From: Marivita sp046591575
Lineage (GTDB): Bacteria > Pseudomonadota > Alphaproteobacteria > Rhodobacterales > Rhodobacteraceae
Direction of reading: 5' to 3'
DNA: 64,000 bases
NCBI RefSeq assembly: GCF_046591575.1
Contig: NZ_JBIQWA010000002.1
Location: 394,240-458,239 of the forward strand
Shown one piece after another: positions 28,088-35,820 of this stretch. Position numbers and translations under genes: made by a program. Every line of letters starts with the position of its first letter. Positions within the stretch are counted from its first letter, which is position 1. A model generated the notes under the pieces. The model saw only the letters and a list, made by a program, of their open reading frames with translations, was not told where the DNA came from and made no database searches.

Positions 28088-28246
28088 ATGCAAACAATTC
28101 AAGACGGCTACCGCAGTGTGAGCCTGCTTCTTACCATGAATTGGGATCGTTTGCTCTATGGCTTTGCCATTGTTGCAGCACTGTTTCTGGGCGCGTTCAT
28201 CGGGTCGTTTGTGATTGAGGCAATGACACACCCGGTCGGCTATTGA
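28088..28246 (+). CDS. Small single-pass membrane peptide (52 aa)
   Basis: The ORF reads MQTIQDGYRSVSLLLTMNWD, then a hydrophobic helix (RLLYGFAIVAALFLGAFIG) and a short tail ending HPVGY. A GAGG motif lies 9 bases before ATG 28088. It sits alone between rseP and bamA, in the middle of the envelope-biogenesis block. The helix plus amphipathic start suggests a small inner-membrane protein, perhaps a regulator of a neighbour; no function is known to me. Confidence 0.6.
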   Translation: MQTIQDGYRSVSLLLTMNWDRLLYGFAIVAALFLGAFIGSFVIEAMTHPVGY

Positions 28247-28266
28247 ACAAAGGCGCTTTTGCGCTT

Positions 28267-28318
28267 TTGACAAGACACGGCAATCTCGGTACTCAGATTC
28301 CAAAAGCAGGTCTGAGTA
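28267..28318 (+). promoter_or_regulatory. Candidate bamA promoter with inverted repeat
   Basis: TTGACA (28267-28272) lies 17 bases before TACTCA (28290-28295). The -10 region forms the left arm of a perfect inverted repeat, TACTCAGA (28290-28297) and TCTGAGTA (28311-28318), whose right arm ends beside the bamA ribosome-binding site (AGTAGGG). It could be an operator or an mRNA hairpin limiting bamA translation. Confidence 0.45.
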
Positions 28319-28328
28319 GGGTGCCACG

Positions 28329-30671
28329 ATGACATATAAAACAGGCGGGCAGGTGACGCGAAAAGCAGCGCGGACCTCGACTCTACGTCCAATATTGTTA
28401 GCTGCTTCCGTCGCGGTGTCGGTTGGTCTTGTGACCACGCCTGATCTGGCGCTTGCGCAGGATTTTCGGTTCAATGCGGTGTCTGTCGAAGGCAACCAGC
28501 GCATCGAAGCCGGAACAATTGCGACCTACCTTGGTGTTGCGCGCGGCGAAACCGTCACTGCAGCGGAATTGAACGACGGGTATCAACGCATTCTTGCCTC
28601 TGGGCTGTTCGAAAGCGTCGAAATCGAACCGCGCGGCAACACATTGGTTGTGCGTGTGGTTGAGCTCCCGACCGTCAACCGCATCACCTTTGAAGGCAAT
28701 TCCCGTGTCGACGACGAGGCTTTGTCGCTGATCATCCAGTCGGAGTCGCGACGTGTATTCAGCCCGTCAACCGCCGAGGCGGACGCGGCGCGGATCACCG
28801 AAGCCTATTCCCAGCAGGGGCGCATCGCCGCGCGCGTTCAGCCCAAGGTGATCCGCAGGTCCGACAACCGCGTCGATCTGGTGTTCGAAGTGTTTGAAGG
28901 CGGTGTTTCGGAAATCGAACGCATCGGCTTTGCCGGAAATCAGGTCTTCAGTGACCGTCGCCTGCGCCGGGTGCTTGAAACCAAACAGGCCGGTATTTTC
29001 CGGGCCCTGATCCAGAGCGATACATTTATCGAAGACCGGATCGAATTTGACCGTCAGGTCTTGCGGGATTTCTACCAATCTCGCGGTTATGTTGATTTCC
29101 GCACCACCGGCGTGACCTCGAACCTGAGCGAAGAACGCGACGGGTTCTTTGTCACCTTCAACGTCGAAGAGGGGCAGCAGTTCCGCTTTGGCGAGGTCAC
29201 GGCCACCTCTGATCTGGCAGAGGTTGATCCCGACGTGTTTCAGCAAGCCATCCGCTTGCGCTCGGGCCGGGTGTATTCACCCACCGCCGTGGAAACCGAA
29301 ATTGCCCGTCTCGAACGCCTGGCCATCCGCGAGGGGCTTAATTTTGTGCGCGTCGAACCGCGCGTGACCCGCAATGACCGCGATCTGACGTTGGATGTCG
29401 AATTTCTTCTGACCCGTGGCGAACGCGTGTTTGTCGAGAGGATCGACATCGAAGGCAACACAACCACGCTCGACCGCGTGGTCCGTCGCCAGTTCCGGGT
29501 GGTCGAAGGCGATCCGTTCAACCCGCGCGAAATCCGCGAAAGTGCAGAACGTGTGCGCGCGTTGGGTTTCTTTGGCGATGCACAGGTCGAAGCCCGCGAA
29601 GGCTCAACACCGCAGCAGGTTGTGATTGACGTCGATGTCGAAGAACAGCCCACCGGCGCGCTCAGCTTTGGTGGATCGTATTCCACCGGCGGCGGTTTTG
29701 GTGCTGCGATTACATTCAGCGAACGCAACTTTCTGGGCCGGGGGCAGCGATTGTCTCTGGGTGTCACAACCGGGGTGGATTCCTCCAACTACAGCTTCAG
29801 CTTTACCGAACCTGCCTTCCTTGGCCGAAATGTCGCGTTCAATTTCAGCCTCAGCTATCTGGAGACCGACAACGCGTCCGCCGAATTCGACACAGCGATC
29901 GGCAATTTCTCGACCGGATTCACGTTCCCTGTGTCCGAAAACGGCCGACTGAGCCTGCGCTACGGCGCGCAGTATTCAGAGATCACCAATTTGAACGAAG
30001 AAGTCGGGTCGATCATCAGGGCCGAAGCAGACCGGGGCGAAGTTTGGGAAAGCTTTGTGGGCTATCGCTACAGCTATGACACACGCCGTACTGGCTTGAA
30101 CCCAAGCGCCGGTGTCCTGCTTGAATTTGGTCAGAATTTTGCCGGTCTGGGGGGCGACAGCACCTATGTCGAATCCAATTTGCGCGCCGTGGCTCAGACC
30201 CGTGTCTGGAACGACGAAGTGACCCTTCGCGCCACATTGCAAGCCGGAGCACTCAGCTTTTCGGAAGGCTCGTCGCGGGTGACGGACCGCTTCAAGCTGG
30301 GATCAAACCTGATGCGCGGGTTTGAATCGGGCGGCATCGGCCCGCGCGAAGTTGGGCCGGGTGACGTCAATGATCCTTTGGGCGGTGATTACTTTGCGGT
30401 TGCACGCTTTGAAGCGGAATTCCCGCTGCCGCTGCCCGAAGAATACGGCATCACCGGCGGCGTCTTTTATGACGTAGGAAGCCTTTGGGGGCTGGAAGAG
30501 ACCAATGAAAATGTCCTGTACGAAGATTTCACAGCCCGTCATGTGGTTGGCGTGTCTGTCTTCTGGACCACACCGTTGGGTCCGTTGCGGTTCAATTTCA
30601 GCGAAGCGCTAAGCTCGGAAGAGTTTGACGAAACCCAAAGCTTCGATCTGACGATTTCCACGCAGTTCTAA
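28329..30671 (+). CDS. bamA: Outer-membrane protein assembly factor BamA
   Basis: Central Omp85 component that inserts beta-barrel proteins in the outer membrane. The 780-residue protein has an N-terminal signal (about 1-40), five POTRA repeats (about 42-420; for example FNAVSVEGNQRIEAGTIATYLG and IEGNTTTLDRVVRRQFRVVEGDPFNP) and a C-terminal 16-strand barrel. The last residue is Phe (DLTISTQF), matching the BAM recognition signal. The signal peptide is preceded by a longer-than-usual charged segment (MTYKTGGQVTRKAARTSTLR). bamB is encoded in this window at 45.4 kb. Confidence 0.95.
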   Translation: MTYKTGGQVTRKAARTSTLRPILLAASVAVSVGLVTTPDLALAQDFRFNAVSVEGNQRIEAGTIATYLGVARGETVTAAELNDGYQRILASGLFESVEIEPRGNTLVVRVVELPTVNRITFEGNSRVDDEALSLIIQSESRRVFSPSTAEADAARITEAYSQQGRIAARVQPKVIRRSDNRVDLVFEVFEGGVSEIERIGFAGNQVFSDRRLRRVLETKQAGIFRALIQSDTFIEDRIEFDRQVLRDFYQSRGYVDFRTTGVTSNLSEERDGFFVTFNVEEGQQFRFGEVTATSDLAEVDPDVFQQAIRLRSGRVYSPTAVETEIARLERLAIREGLNFVRVEPRVTRNDRDLTLDVEFLLTRGERVFVERIDIEGNTTTLDRVVRRQFRVVEGDPFNPREIRESAERVRALGFFGDAQVEAREGSTPQQVVIDVDVEEQPTGALSFGGSYSTGGGFGAAITFSERNFLGRGQRLSLGVTTGVDSSNYSFSFTEPAFLGRNVAFNFSLSYLETDNASAEFDTAIGNFSTGFTFPVSENGRLSLRYGAQYSEITNLNEEVGSIIRAEADRGEVWESFVGYRYSYDTRRTGLNPSAGVLLEFGQNFAGLGGDSTYVESNLRAVAQTRVWNDEVTLRATLQAGALSFSEGSSRVTDRFKLGSNLMRGFESGGIGPREVGPGDVNDPLGGDYFAVARFEAEFPLPLPEEYGITGGVFYDVGSLWGLEETNENVLYEDFTARHVVGVSVFWTTPLGPLRFNFSEALSSEEFDETQSFDLTISTQF

Positions 30672-31256
30672 ATGCGGACATGGTTTGGCACAGTCTCAGG
30701 GGCGCTCTTCGGGGCGCTTTTGACCTTTGGCGGACCGGCACCTGCGCAGCAGGATGGCGGTTTGTCCAATCTTGGCATCGTACAAAGCCTGATCCTGACA
30801 ATATCCCCCGATATCCTGTTCAACCAAAGCGCCTTTGGTCAACGTGTGGTGCGTGAAATCGAAGAGGAAAGCGCTGAAATCGCTGCGGAAAATCGCCAGA
30901 TCGAGGCCGATCTGACCTCTGAGGAACGGGAATTGACAGAGCTGCGCGATACCTTGCCGCCCGCCGATTTCCGCGCCCGCGCCGAAGCGTTCGACGAAAA
31001 AGTGCAAGCGCTGCGGCGCACGCAGGATGAAAAGGCCCGTGCGGTCGGGCAGCGCACAGAAGAGGCGCGCCGCGCGCTTCTTAGTGCGGTTCAACCGGTT
31101 TTGTTGCAGCTTATGCAGGAAAGCGGCGCTGTCGCCGTGCTGGACCGACGGGCCGTATTGCTCAGTGTAGATGCTGTCGACATCACGGATGAGGCGATCT
31201 TGCGGATCAACGAAGAATTTGGCGAAGGGGCCGCGATCCTGCCTTTGCGCCCCTGA
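30672..31256 (+). CDS. skp: Periplasmic chaperone of the Skp/OmpH family
   Basis: A 194-residue exported protein that starts at the base after the bamA stop. A signal peptide (about 1-26, ending GPAPAQQ) precedes a helical domain rich in Glu, Arg and Gln (about 60-150), consistent with the coiled-coil tentacles of Skp, which hold unfolded outer-membrane proteins. Sequence identity to Skp is weak, as usual in this family, so position after bamA is important evidence. The C-terminus contains VLDRRAVLLSVDAVDITDEAI, a family feature. Confidence 0.85.
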   Translation: MRTWFGTVSGALFGALLTFGGPAPAQQDGGLSNLGIVQSLILTISPDILFNQSAFGQRVVREIEEESAEIAAENRQIEADLTSEERELTELRDTLPPADFRARAEAFDEKVQALRRTQDEKARAVGQRTEEARRALLSAVQPVLLQLMQESGAVAVLDRRAVLLSVDAVDITDEAILRINEEFGEGAAILPLRP

Positions 31257-31318
31257 CGTCTTGCCCCAGCGCACCGGGATTGTTACTCAGCCCGGACTGA
31301 ATTCAAAGGGACACCCCT

Positions 31319-31780
31319 ATGAGCGACACGCTTCTTCGCGCCGATATCCAGCTGATCCAACGTATCCTGCCGCACCGCTATCCCTTTCTTTTGGTGGACC
31401 GTGTAGAAGAAATTGACGGCACCCAATCCGCGCTTGGCATCAAAAACGTCACCATGAACGAGCCGCATTTTCAGGGGCATTTTCCGGGTATGCCGATCAT
31501 GCCCGGGGTCACGATCGTCGAAGCGATGGCGCAAACGGCGGCGGTGATGGTGGGCACCTCTTTGGAGATGGCCGATAAGGACATGAAAGTCTATTTCATG
31601 GCTATCGACAAATGCAAATTCCGGCGCAAGGTGATCCCCGGCGATCAGCTGCACATGCGCCTGACCACGCTGCGCGGCAAACCGGGGGGCAAGGTCTGGA
31701 AATTTGGCGGTGTTGCGACAGTTGATGGCGAAATGGCCGCCGAGGCAGAGTTTTCGGCAATGATGGACCTGCCCGCGTGA
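31319..31780 (+). CDS. fabZ: 3-hydroxyacyl-ACP dehydratase FabZ
   Basis: Hot-dog dehydratase of fatty acid synthesis, 153 residues. LPHRYPFLLVDRV (18-30) and the active-site segment HFQGHFPGMPIMPGVTIVEA, with catalytic His54 and Glu68, are intact. AAGGG precedes the start. It follows skp directly; the usual lpxD between them is absent. FabZ competes with the Lpx enzymes for 3-hydroxyacyl-ACP, explaining the shared locus. The stop overlaps lpxA by 4 bases (GTGA). Confidence 0.95.
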   Translation: MSDTLLRADIQLIQRILPHRYPFLLVDRVEEIDGTQSALGIKNVTMNEPHFQGHFPGMPIMPGVTIVEAMAQTAAVMVGTSLEMADKDMKVYFMAIDKCKFRRKVIPGDQLHMRLTTLRGKPGGKVWKFGGVATVDGEMAAEAEFSAMMDLPA

Positions 31781-32562
31781 CAGCGCATATCCACCCAAGC
31801 GCCGTGGTCGAAGACGGCGCACAGATCGGTGAAGGCTGCACCATCGGCCCGTTTTGCCATGTCGGGCCGGAGGTCATCCTGGCCGCGCGTGTGACTTTGA
31901 AAAGCCATGTGGTGGTGTCGGGTCGCACCACGATTGGCGAAGACACCACCGTCTTTCCATTCGCGGTGATCGGGGAAATCCCGCAGGATCTGAAGTTTGG
32001 CGGCGAAGAGACCAGCCTGAAGATCGGGGCGCGCAACCGCATTAGGGAACATGTGACCATGAACACCGGCACCGAGGGCGGCGGCGGTGTGACCTTTGTT
32101 GGCGATGACAACCTGTTTATGGCGGGCTGCCATGTGGCGCATGATGTGCGCATCGGCAACCGGGTGATCCTTGTCAATAACGCGGCACTGGCCGGGCATT
32201 GTATCCTTGAGGATGACGTGATTGTCGGCGGCTTGTCTGGCGTCCACCAATTTGTCCGCATCGGCCGCGGCGCGATCATCGGTGCTGTGACCATGGTCAC
32301 CAATGATGTCATTCCCTATGGTCTTGTGCAGGCGGATCGCGGACGGCTGGATGGGCTGAACCTGGTCGGTCTCAAACGCAAAGGCGTGAGCCGGTCTGAC
32401 ATTACCGCGCTGCGGGCGGCGTTTCAGATGCTGGCACAGGGCGAGGGCACCTTTCACGACCGCGCCAAACGATTGGGAGACGAAACAGACAGCGATTATG
32501 TGCATCATATCGTCGACTTTATTCTGGGCGACAGCGACCGGTCGTTCCTGACACCGGGCTGA
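31777..32562 (+). CDS. lpxA: UDP-N-acetylglucosamine O-acyltransferase
   Basis: First enzyme of lipid A synthesis, transferring 3-hydroxyacyl from ACP to UDP-GlcNAc. The 261-residue product is a left-handed beta helix of hexapeptide repeats (HPSAVVEDGAQIGEGCTIGP and onward to about residue 185), with the catalytic His in FMAGCHVAHDVRIGN (about 118-132) and a helical C-terminal domain. The GTG start overlaps fabZ. Confidence 0.95.
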   Translation: MTAHIHPSAVVEDGAQIGEGCTIGPFCHVGPEVILAARVTLKSHVVVSGRTTIGEDTTVFPFAVIGEIPQDLKFGGEETSLKIGARNRIREHVTMNTGTEGGGGVTFVGDDNLFMAGCHVAHDVRIGNRVILVNNAALAGHCILEDDVIVGGLSGVHQFVRIGRGAIIGAVTMVTNDVIPYGLVQADRGRLDGLNLVGLKRKGVSRSDITALRAAFQMLAQGEGTFHDRAKRLGDETDSDYVHHIVDFILGDSDRSFLTPG

Positions 32563-32565
32563 TCG

Positions 32566-33468
32566 GTGGCGCTGGCGCTTATCTGCGGGCAAGGGCGGCT
32601 GCCGCGCATTCTTGCAGACGCACAGGACCAACGCCCTCTTGTCTGCGTGTTGGCCGGGTTTGAACCAGACGGGCTGGCCGCAGACCTGATCTTTCATCTC
32701 GAAACCCTGGGCAGCGTGCTGGCCGATCTCAAGGCGCGGGGGATCACGCAGGTCTGTCTGTGCGGGGCCATGCGCCGCCCACCGATTGATCCAGCACGGC
32801 TGGATGCGGCAACGGCCCCGCTGGTGCCGCGTCTGCAACAGGCGCTGACCTCGGGCGATGACGGCGCGTTGCGCATCGTGATCCAGCTTTTTGAAGAGGC
32901 CGGGTTCGAGATCGTCGCAGCCCACCGGCTTGTGCCGGATCTTTTGCCGGGGCCGGGTGTGCTCACACTCAAAACATATGCGCCACAGACCACCAATGAC
33001 GCGCGGCTTGGTGAACGCACCGTGGCGGCGATGGGCGCGCGCGACGTGGGTCAAGCCTGTGTTGTGCGCGCAAACACGGTTATCGCCCGCGAAGACGCAG
33101 CCGGAACCGATGCGATGCTGGCACGGCTGGCCCGTGATCGCGCGTCAGGCAGCGGGGATTTCTTCACCTCTCCGATCAGTTCGGCCAGCGACATGTTCGG
33201 CGGGTTGCTGGGGGATGCCTCTGACTGGTTGTCAGGAAGTACGACGGCAACCGAAGGGGGCATTTTGTTCAAAGCGCCGAAACCGGCACAGGATCGGCGC
33301 GCGGATCTTCCGGCAATCGGGTTCAGCACACCCGATGCGGTTGCCGCAGCCGGGCTGGACGGTATTGTGGTCGAGGCCAACGGCGTCCTGGTGCTGGACC
33401 GGGCGAAAACCGTGGCGCGCTGCGATGAACTTGGACTGTTCCTGTGGGTGCGGGAAAAGGGCCTCTGA
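32566..33468 (+). CDS. lpxI: UDP-2,3-diacylglucosamine pyrophosphatase LpxI
   Basis: A 300-residue DUF1009/LpxI protein that hydrolyses UDP-2,3-diacylglucosamine to lipid X, the alphaproteobacterial counterpart of LpxH. GTLAL-type start (VALALICGQGRLPRILADA), CLCGAMRRPP, a central linker, and the C-terminal KTPTPAQDRRADLPAIG-like region (here KAPKPAQDRRADLPAIGFST) are characteristic. It starts at GTG, 3 bases after lpxA, and its stop overlaps lpxB by one base. Confidence 0.93.
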   Translation: MALALICGQGRLPRILADAQDQRPLVCVLAGFEPDGLAADLIFHLETLGSVLADLKARGITQVCLCGAMRRPPIDPARLDAATAPLVPRLQQALTSGDDGALRIVIQLFEEAGFEIVAAHRLVPDLLPGPGVLTLKTYAPQTTNDARLGERTVAAMGARDVGQACVVRANTVIAREDAAGTDAMLARLARDRASGSGDFFTSPISSASDMFGGLLGDASDWLSGSTTATEGGILFKAPKPAQDRRADLPAIGFSTPDAVAAAGLDGIVVEANGVLVLDRAKTVARCDELGLFLWVREKGL

Positions 33469-34640
33469 TGAAGGTGTTTGTCGTTGCAGGTGAAGCGTCC
33501 GGCGACAAGCTTGGTGCGGCTTTGATGGCGGGTCTGAAAAAACACGTACCTGACGTGACATTCGACGGCATCGGCGGCGACCGCATGATCGAGCAGGGGC
33601 TGAAGAGCCTTTTTCCGATGGATGACATCTCGATCATGGGGATCACTGAAATCCTGTCCCGGTATCGGCATCTCAAACGGCGCATCACGCAGACGGCGGA
33701 TGCGGTCGTGGCCGCACAACCGGATGTTCTGGTCACCATTGATCTTCCGGAATTCGGTCTGCGGGTCGCCAAACAGGTCAAACAGCGCAGTACGATCCGA
33801 ACCGTTCACTATGTGGCCCCGACGGTCTGGGCCTGGCGTCCTGGCCGGGCGCGCAAAATGGCCGCCCATATTGATCAGGTGCTGGCGCTTTTGCCATTCG
33901 AGCCGCCCTATATGGAAGCCGCGGGCATGCGCTGTGATTTTGTCGGCCATCCGGTGGTGACCGATCCGGTCGCGTCGCCCGACCAGGTTGCGGCGTTCAA
34001 AGATCAGTTCGGATTGAAGGACAGGCCGCTCGCCCTGGTCCTGCCCGGATCGCGCCAAAGCGAGGTGTCGCGGCTGTTGCCGGTCTTTGCCGAGGTCGTG
34101 CGCCTGTTGCACGATGCGCGGCCCGATCTTGATGTCATGATCCCCGCCGCTCCGAATGTCGCATCGGTTGTCGAGGCAGCCGTGGCAGACTGGCCCGTCA
34201 AACCGCATGTCCTGTACCCGGTGGATGATGCGGGGCGCAGTGACAAAACGGCGGCGTTTTATGCCGCCGACGTGGCGCTTGCGGCGTCCGGGACGGTGTC
34301 GCTTGAACTGGCGGCCGCCAACACGCCGATGGTTGTGGCCTATGACATGAACTGGCTGTCGCGCCAGATCATTGGCCGGATGCTGCGGGTGGACACGGTC
34401 ACGCTGGTGAATTTGGTCTCTGACACGCGGGTGATCCCGGAATTCATCGGAGAAAATTGCCGGCCCGCGCCGATCTGCAACGCTATGATAGATGTTCTGC
34501 AAAACCCCGATGCGCAACAGCAGGCCATGTCGCTGACGATGGACCGGCTGGGCCGTGGGGGGCAGCCACCCGGCGAACGCGCCGCACTGGCGGTGTTGCA
34601 GGGGCTGGATGAAAAAATAGGGTCAGACGGAACCGTCTGA
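33468..34640 (+). CDS. lpxB: Lipid-A-disaccharide synthase
   Basis: A 390-residue GT19 glycosyltransferase that joins lipid X and UDP-diacylglucosamine. It begins MKVFVVAGEASGDKLGAALM, and has GIGGDRMIEQGL, YVAPTVWAWRPGRA, and LPGSRQSEV followed by a donor-binding region ASGTVSLELAAANTPMVVAY. ATG 33468 overlaps the lpxI stop (TGATG). The last codons form a hairpin that doubles as the terminator of the convergent ialB-like gene. Confidence 0.95.
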   Translation: MKVFVVAGEASGDKLGAALMAGLKKHVPDVTFDGIGGDRMIEQGLKSLFPMDDISIMGITEILSRYRHLKRRITQTADAVVAAQPDVLVTIDLPEFGLRVAKQVKQRSTIRTVHYVAPTVWAWRPGRARKMAAHIDQVLALLPFEPPYMEAAGMRCDFVGHPVVTDPVASPDQVAAFKDQFGLKDRPLALVLPGSRQSEVSRLLPVFAEVVRLLHDARPDLDVMIPAAPNVASVVEAAVADWPVKPHVLYPVDDAGRSDKTAAFYAADVALAASGTVSLELAAANTPMVVAYDMNWLSRQIIGRMLRVDTVTLVNLVSDTRVIPEFIGENCRPAPICNAMIDVLQNPDAQQQAMSLTMDRLGRGGQPPGERAALAVLQGLDEKIGSDGTV

Positions 34641-34643
34641 CCC
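34611..34643 (-). terminator. Terminator of the IalB-family gene, embedded in the lpxB 3' end
   Basis: GGGTCAGACGG (34620-34630), AA, CCGTCTGACCC (34633-34643) is a perfect 11-bp inverted repeat. On the minus strand it is followed by TATTTTTTC. The plus-strand side lacks a T-run, so it mainly serves the leftward gene. Confidence 0.75.
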
Positions 34644-34667
34644 CTTCAACCGTCAAAATCGAGGGCT

Positions 34668-35345
34668 TTACTGGCCCTGCTGTTCCAGCGCGGTGATCTC
34701 GTCATAGGCCGCTGTAAAGCCTGTCAGGGACATGCTCACTGCAACCTTTTGGTCCGGGGCAAGGGCAGGAACGATGCTGACATTGGCCACATTGCCCCGG
34801 CGAAACGCCGCGACATCCTCGGCGGTGAACCCGACCCGCGCATAGCACCCAACCGTGGTGCAGAAAGAAAAGTCATACCGTTTGGCCTGGCCGGAATCGA
34901 CCTGCATGGTCAGCTTTTCCGTCAACAAAGTTTCAAGCGGCACGACAAATGTTCCACCCGCCACAACCTGACCACCATTGATCACGCGGAACATGCTGAC
35001 CTCTGCGACGTTCCCGCCATTCGCATCCTTAAGAAGTTGATACATCTGGCACGGCTCATTTCCCTCATCGACGCGCAGGCACTGAACGGCCCAGTCGCCA
35101 TGAGTGGATTTGACATAGGTTTCATCCTGACGCTGCTGCGCCGCGGCATCGCCGACAGGTTCGCCGGTGTCGAGGATGCTGACATCCCCATTCGCGGCGG
35201 GGGCCTCGGCTTCGGGGGTCTCTGCGTCTGTGGATGTTTCGGCGTCTGCAGGCGTTTCCGCATCTGTGGGGGTTTCCTGCGCTGTTGCCAGACCGCCAAG
35301 GGCCAGGCTTGCAACAGTGCTCAGAAGAAACAGGGGCTTGATCAT
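34668..35345 (-). CDS. Invasion-associated locus B (IalB) family exported protein
   Basis: A 225-residue periplasmic protein. The signal peptide MIKPLFLLSTVASLALGGLA ends before TAQ, and is followed by an acidic repetitive stretch (about 24-55; DAETPADAETSTDAE and similar). The IalB domain follows (YVKSTHGDWAVQCL, EPCQMYQLL, PLETLLTEKLTMQVD, YDFSFCTTVGCYARVGF) with conserved Cys pairs. ATG 35345 is preceded by GAGAGGAA. The name comes from Bartonella; in free-living alphaproteobacteria the role is unclear and does not imply virulence. It converges on lpxB and shares a terminator with its end. Confidence 0.85.
   Translation of the reverse strand: MIKPLFLLSTVASLALGGLATAQETPTDAETPADAETSTDAETPEAEAPAANGDVSILDTGEPVGDAAAQQRQDETYVKSTHGDWAVQCLRVDEGNEPCQMYQLLKDANGGNVAEVSMFRVINGGQVVAGGTFVVPLETLLTEKLTMQVDSGQAKRYDFSFCTTVGCYARVGFTAEDVAAFRRGNVANVSIVPALAPDQKVAVSMSLTGFTAAYDEITALEQQGQ
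35200..35275. repeat. Imperfect short tandem repeats coding an acidic linker
   Basis: Repeated units around GCGTCTGCAGGCGTTTCCGC-like sequence encode TPTDAETPADAETSTDAETP in the IalB-family protein on the minus strand. Such in-frame repeats can vary in number between strains. Confidence 0.5.
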
Positions 35346-35664
35346 AAATTCCTCTCCGAAGGGGCAGGTCGCGTTTGGTGATGCGATAACACGGGACACA
35401 TCAGGTGTCAGGCCAAAACGCAAAAAGAAGCCATGTGCTTTGGCGGATTCTTGCGGTTGGTGATGACCTGTGACGCCAGCAGATGCCCTGCAAAGCATCT
35501 TAAAGCGATAGGTAAGGTGCGAGATAGAGGTCTTTGAAATCAAAAGGGAAGATACTGTAGTGTATCTCCCCCTTATCTCTCCCTGTCGGACCGGCCGACT
35601 ATTATTGGGCAAACGCTACGCAATGAAATCCTCAGCGTCAACAGTCAAAATTCAAACGTGAATT

Positions 35665-35697
35665 CACAAAAAAGAGGCCGCGCATCAAAGCGCGGCC
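35665..35697 (-). terminator. Orphan leftward rho-independent terminator
   Basis: On the minus strand GGCCGCGC (35697-35690), TTTGAT, GCGCGGCC (35683-35676) is followed by TCTTTTTTG. No leftward gene lies upstream of it, because the next gene to the right runs the other way. Confidence 0.8.
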
Positions 35698-35727
35698 AGT
35701 CTAACAGGGAGGATCGTCCGGGCCATA
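35665..35727 (-). ncRNA. Candidate small RNA with anti-Shine-Dalgarno motif
   Basis: The orphan terminator would end a leftward transcript of about 60 bases. A possible promoter on the minus strand is TTGTGC, 17 bases, TTATGG. The predicted RNA would begin near CCGGACGATCCTCCC, exposing a CCUCCC motif able to pair with ribosome-binding sites, then the GC hairpin and a U-run. This resembles the architecture of alphaproteobacterial CCUCCUCCC-type small RNAs, but only one motif is present. The 5' end is a guess. Confidence 0.35.
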
Positions 35728-35820
35728 AGAGGAACAAATGGACCCGCACAAAAAACACACTGGCAGCAAAAGGTTAAGTTTGTATGTTCAAAGCCAGACT
35801 TCGGGTGGGAAGGAAATTCT

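Larger units (their letters stand above)
35346..35820. other. 475-base intergenic region with two leftward hairpins
   Basis: No convincing protein gene. It holds a bulged hairpin at 35546-35570 (GGGA.GATAC with GTATC.TCCC) followed on the minus strand by TTTTGATTT, and a strong leftward terminator at 35665-35697. A short rightward ORF from ATG 35738 overlaps the next gene out of frame and is not supported. Confidence 0.5.

Noticed and set aside
34668..35345. IalB-family protein as a virulence factor
   Set aside because: The name derives from Bartonella; the family is common in free-living alphaproteobacteria and nothing here suggests pathogenicity.
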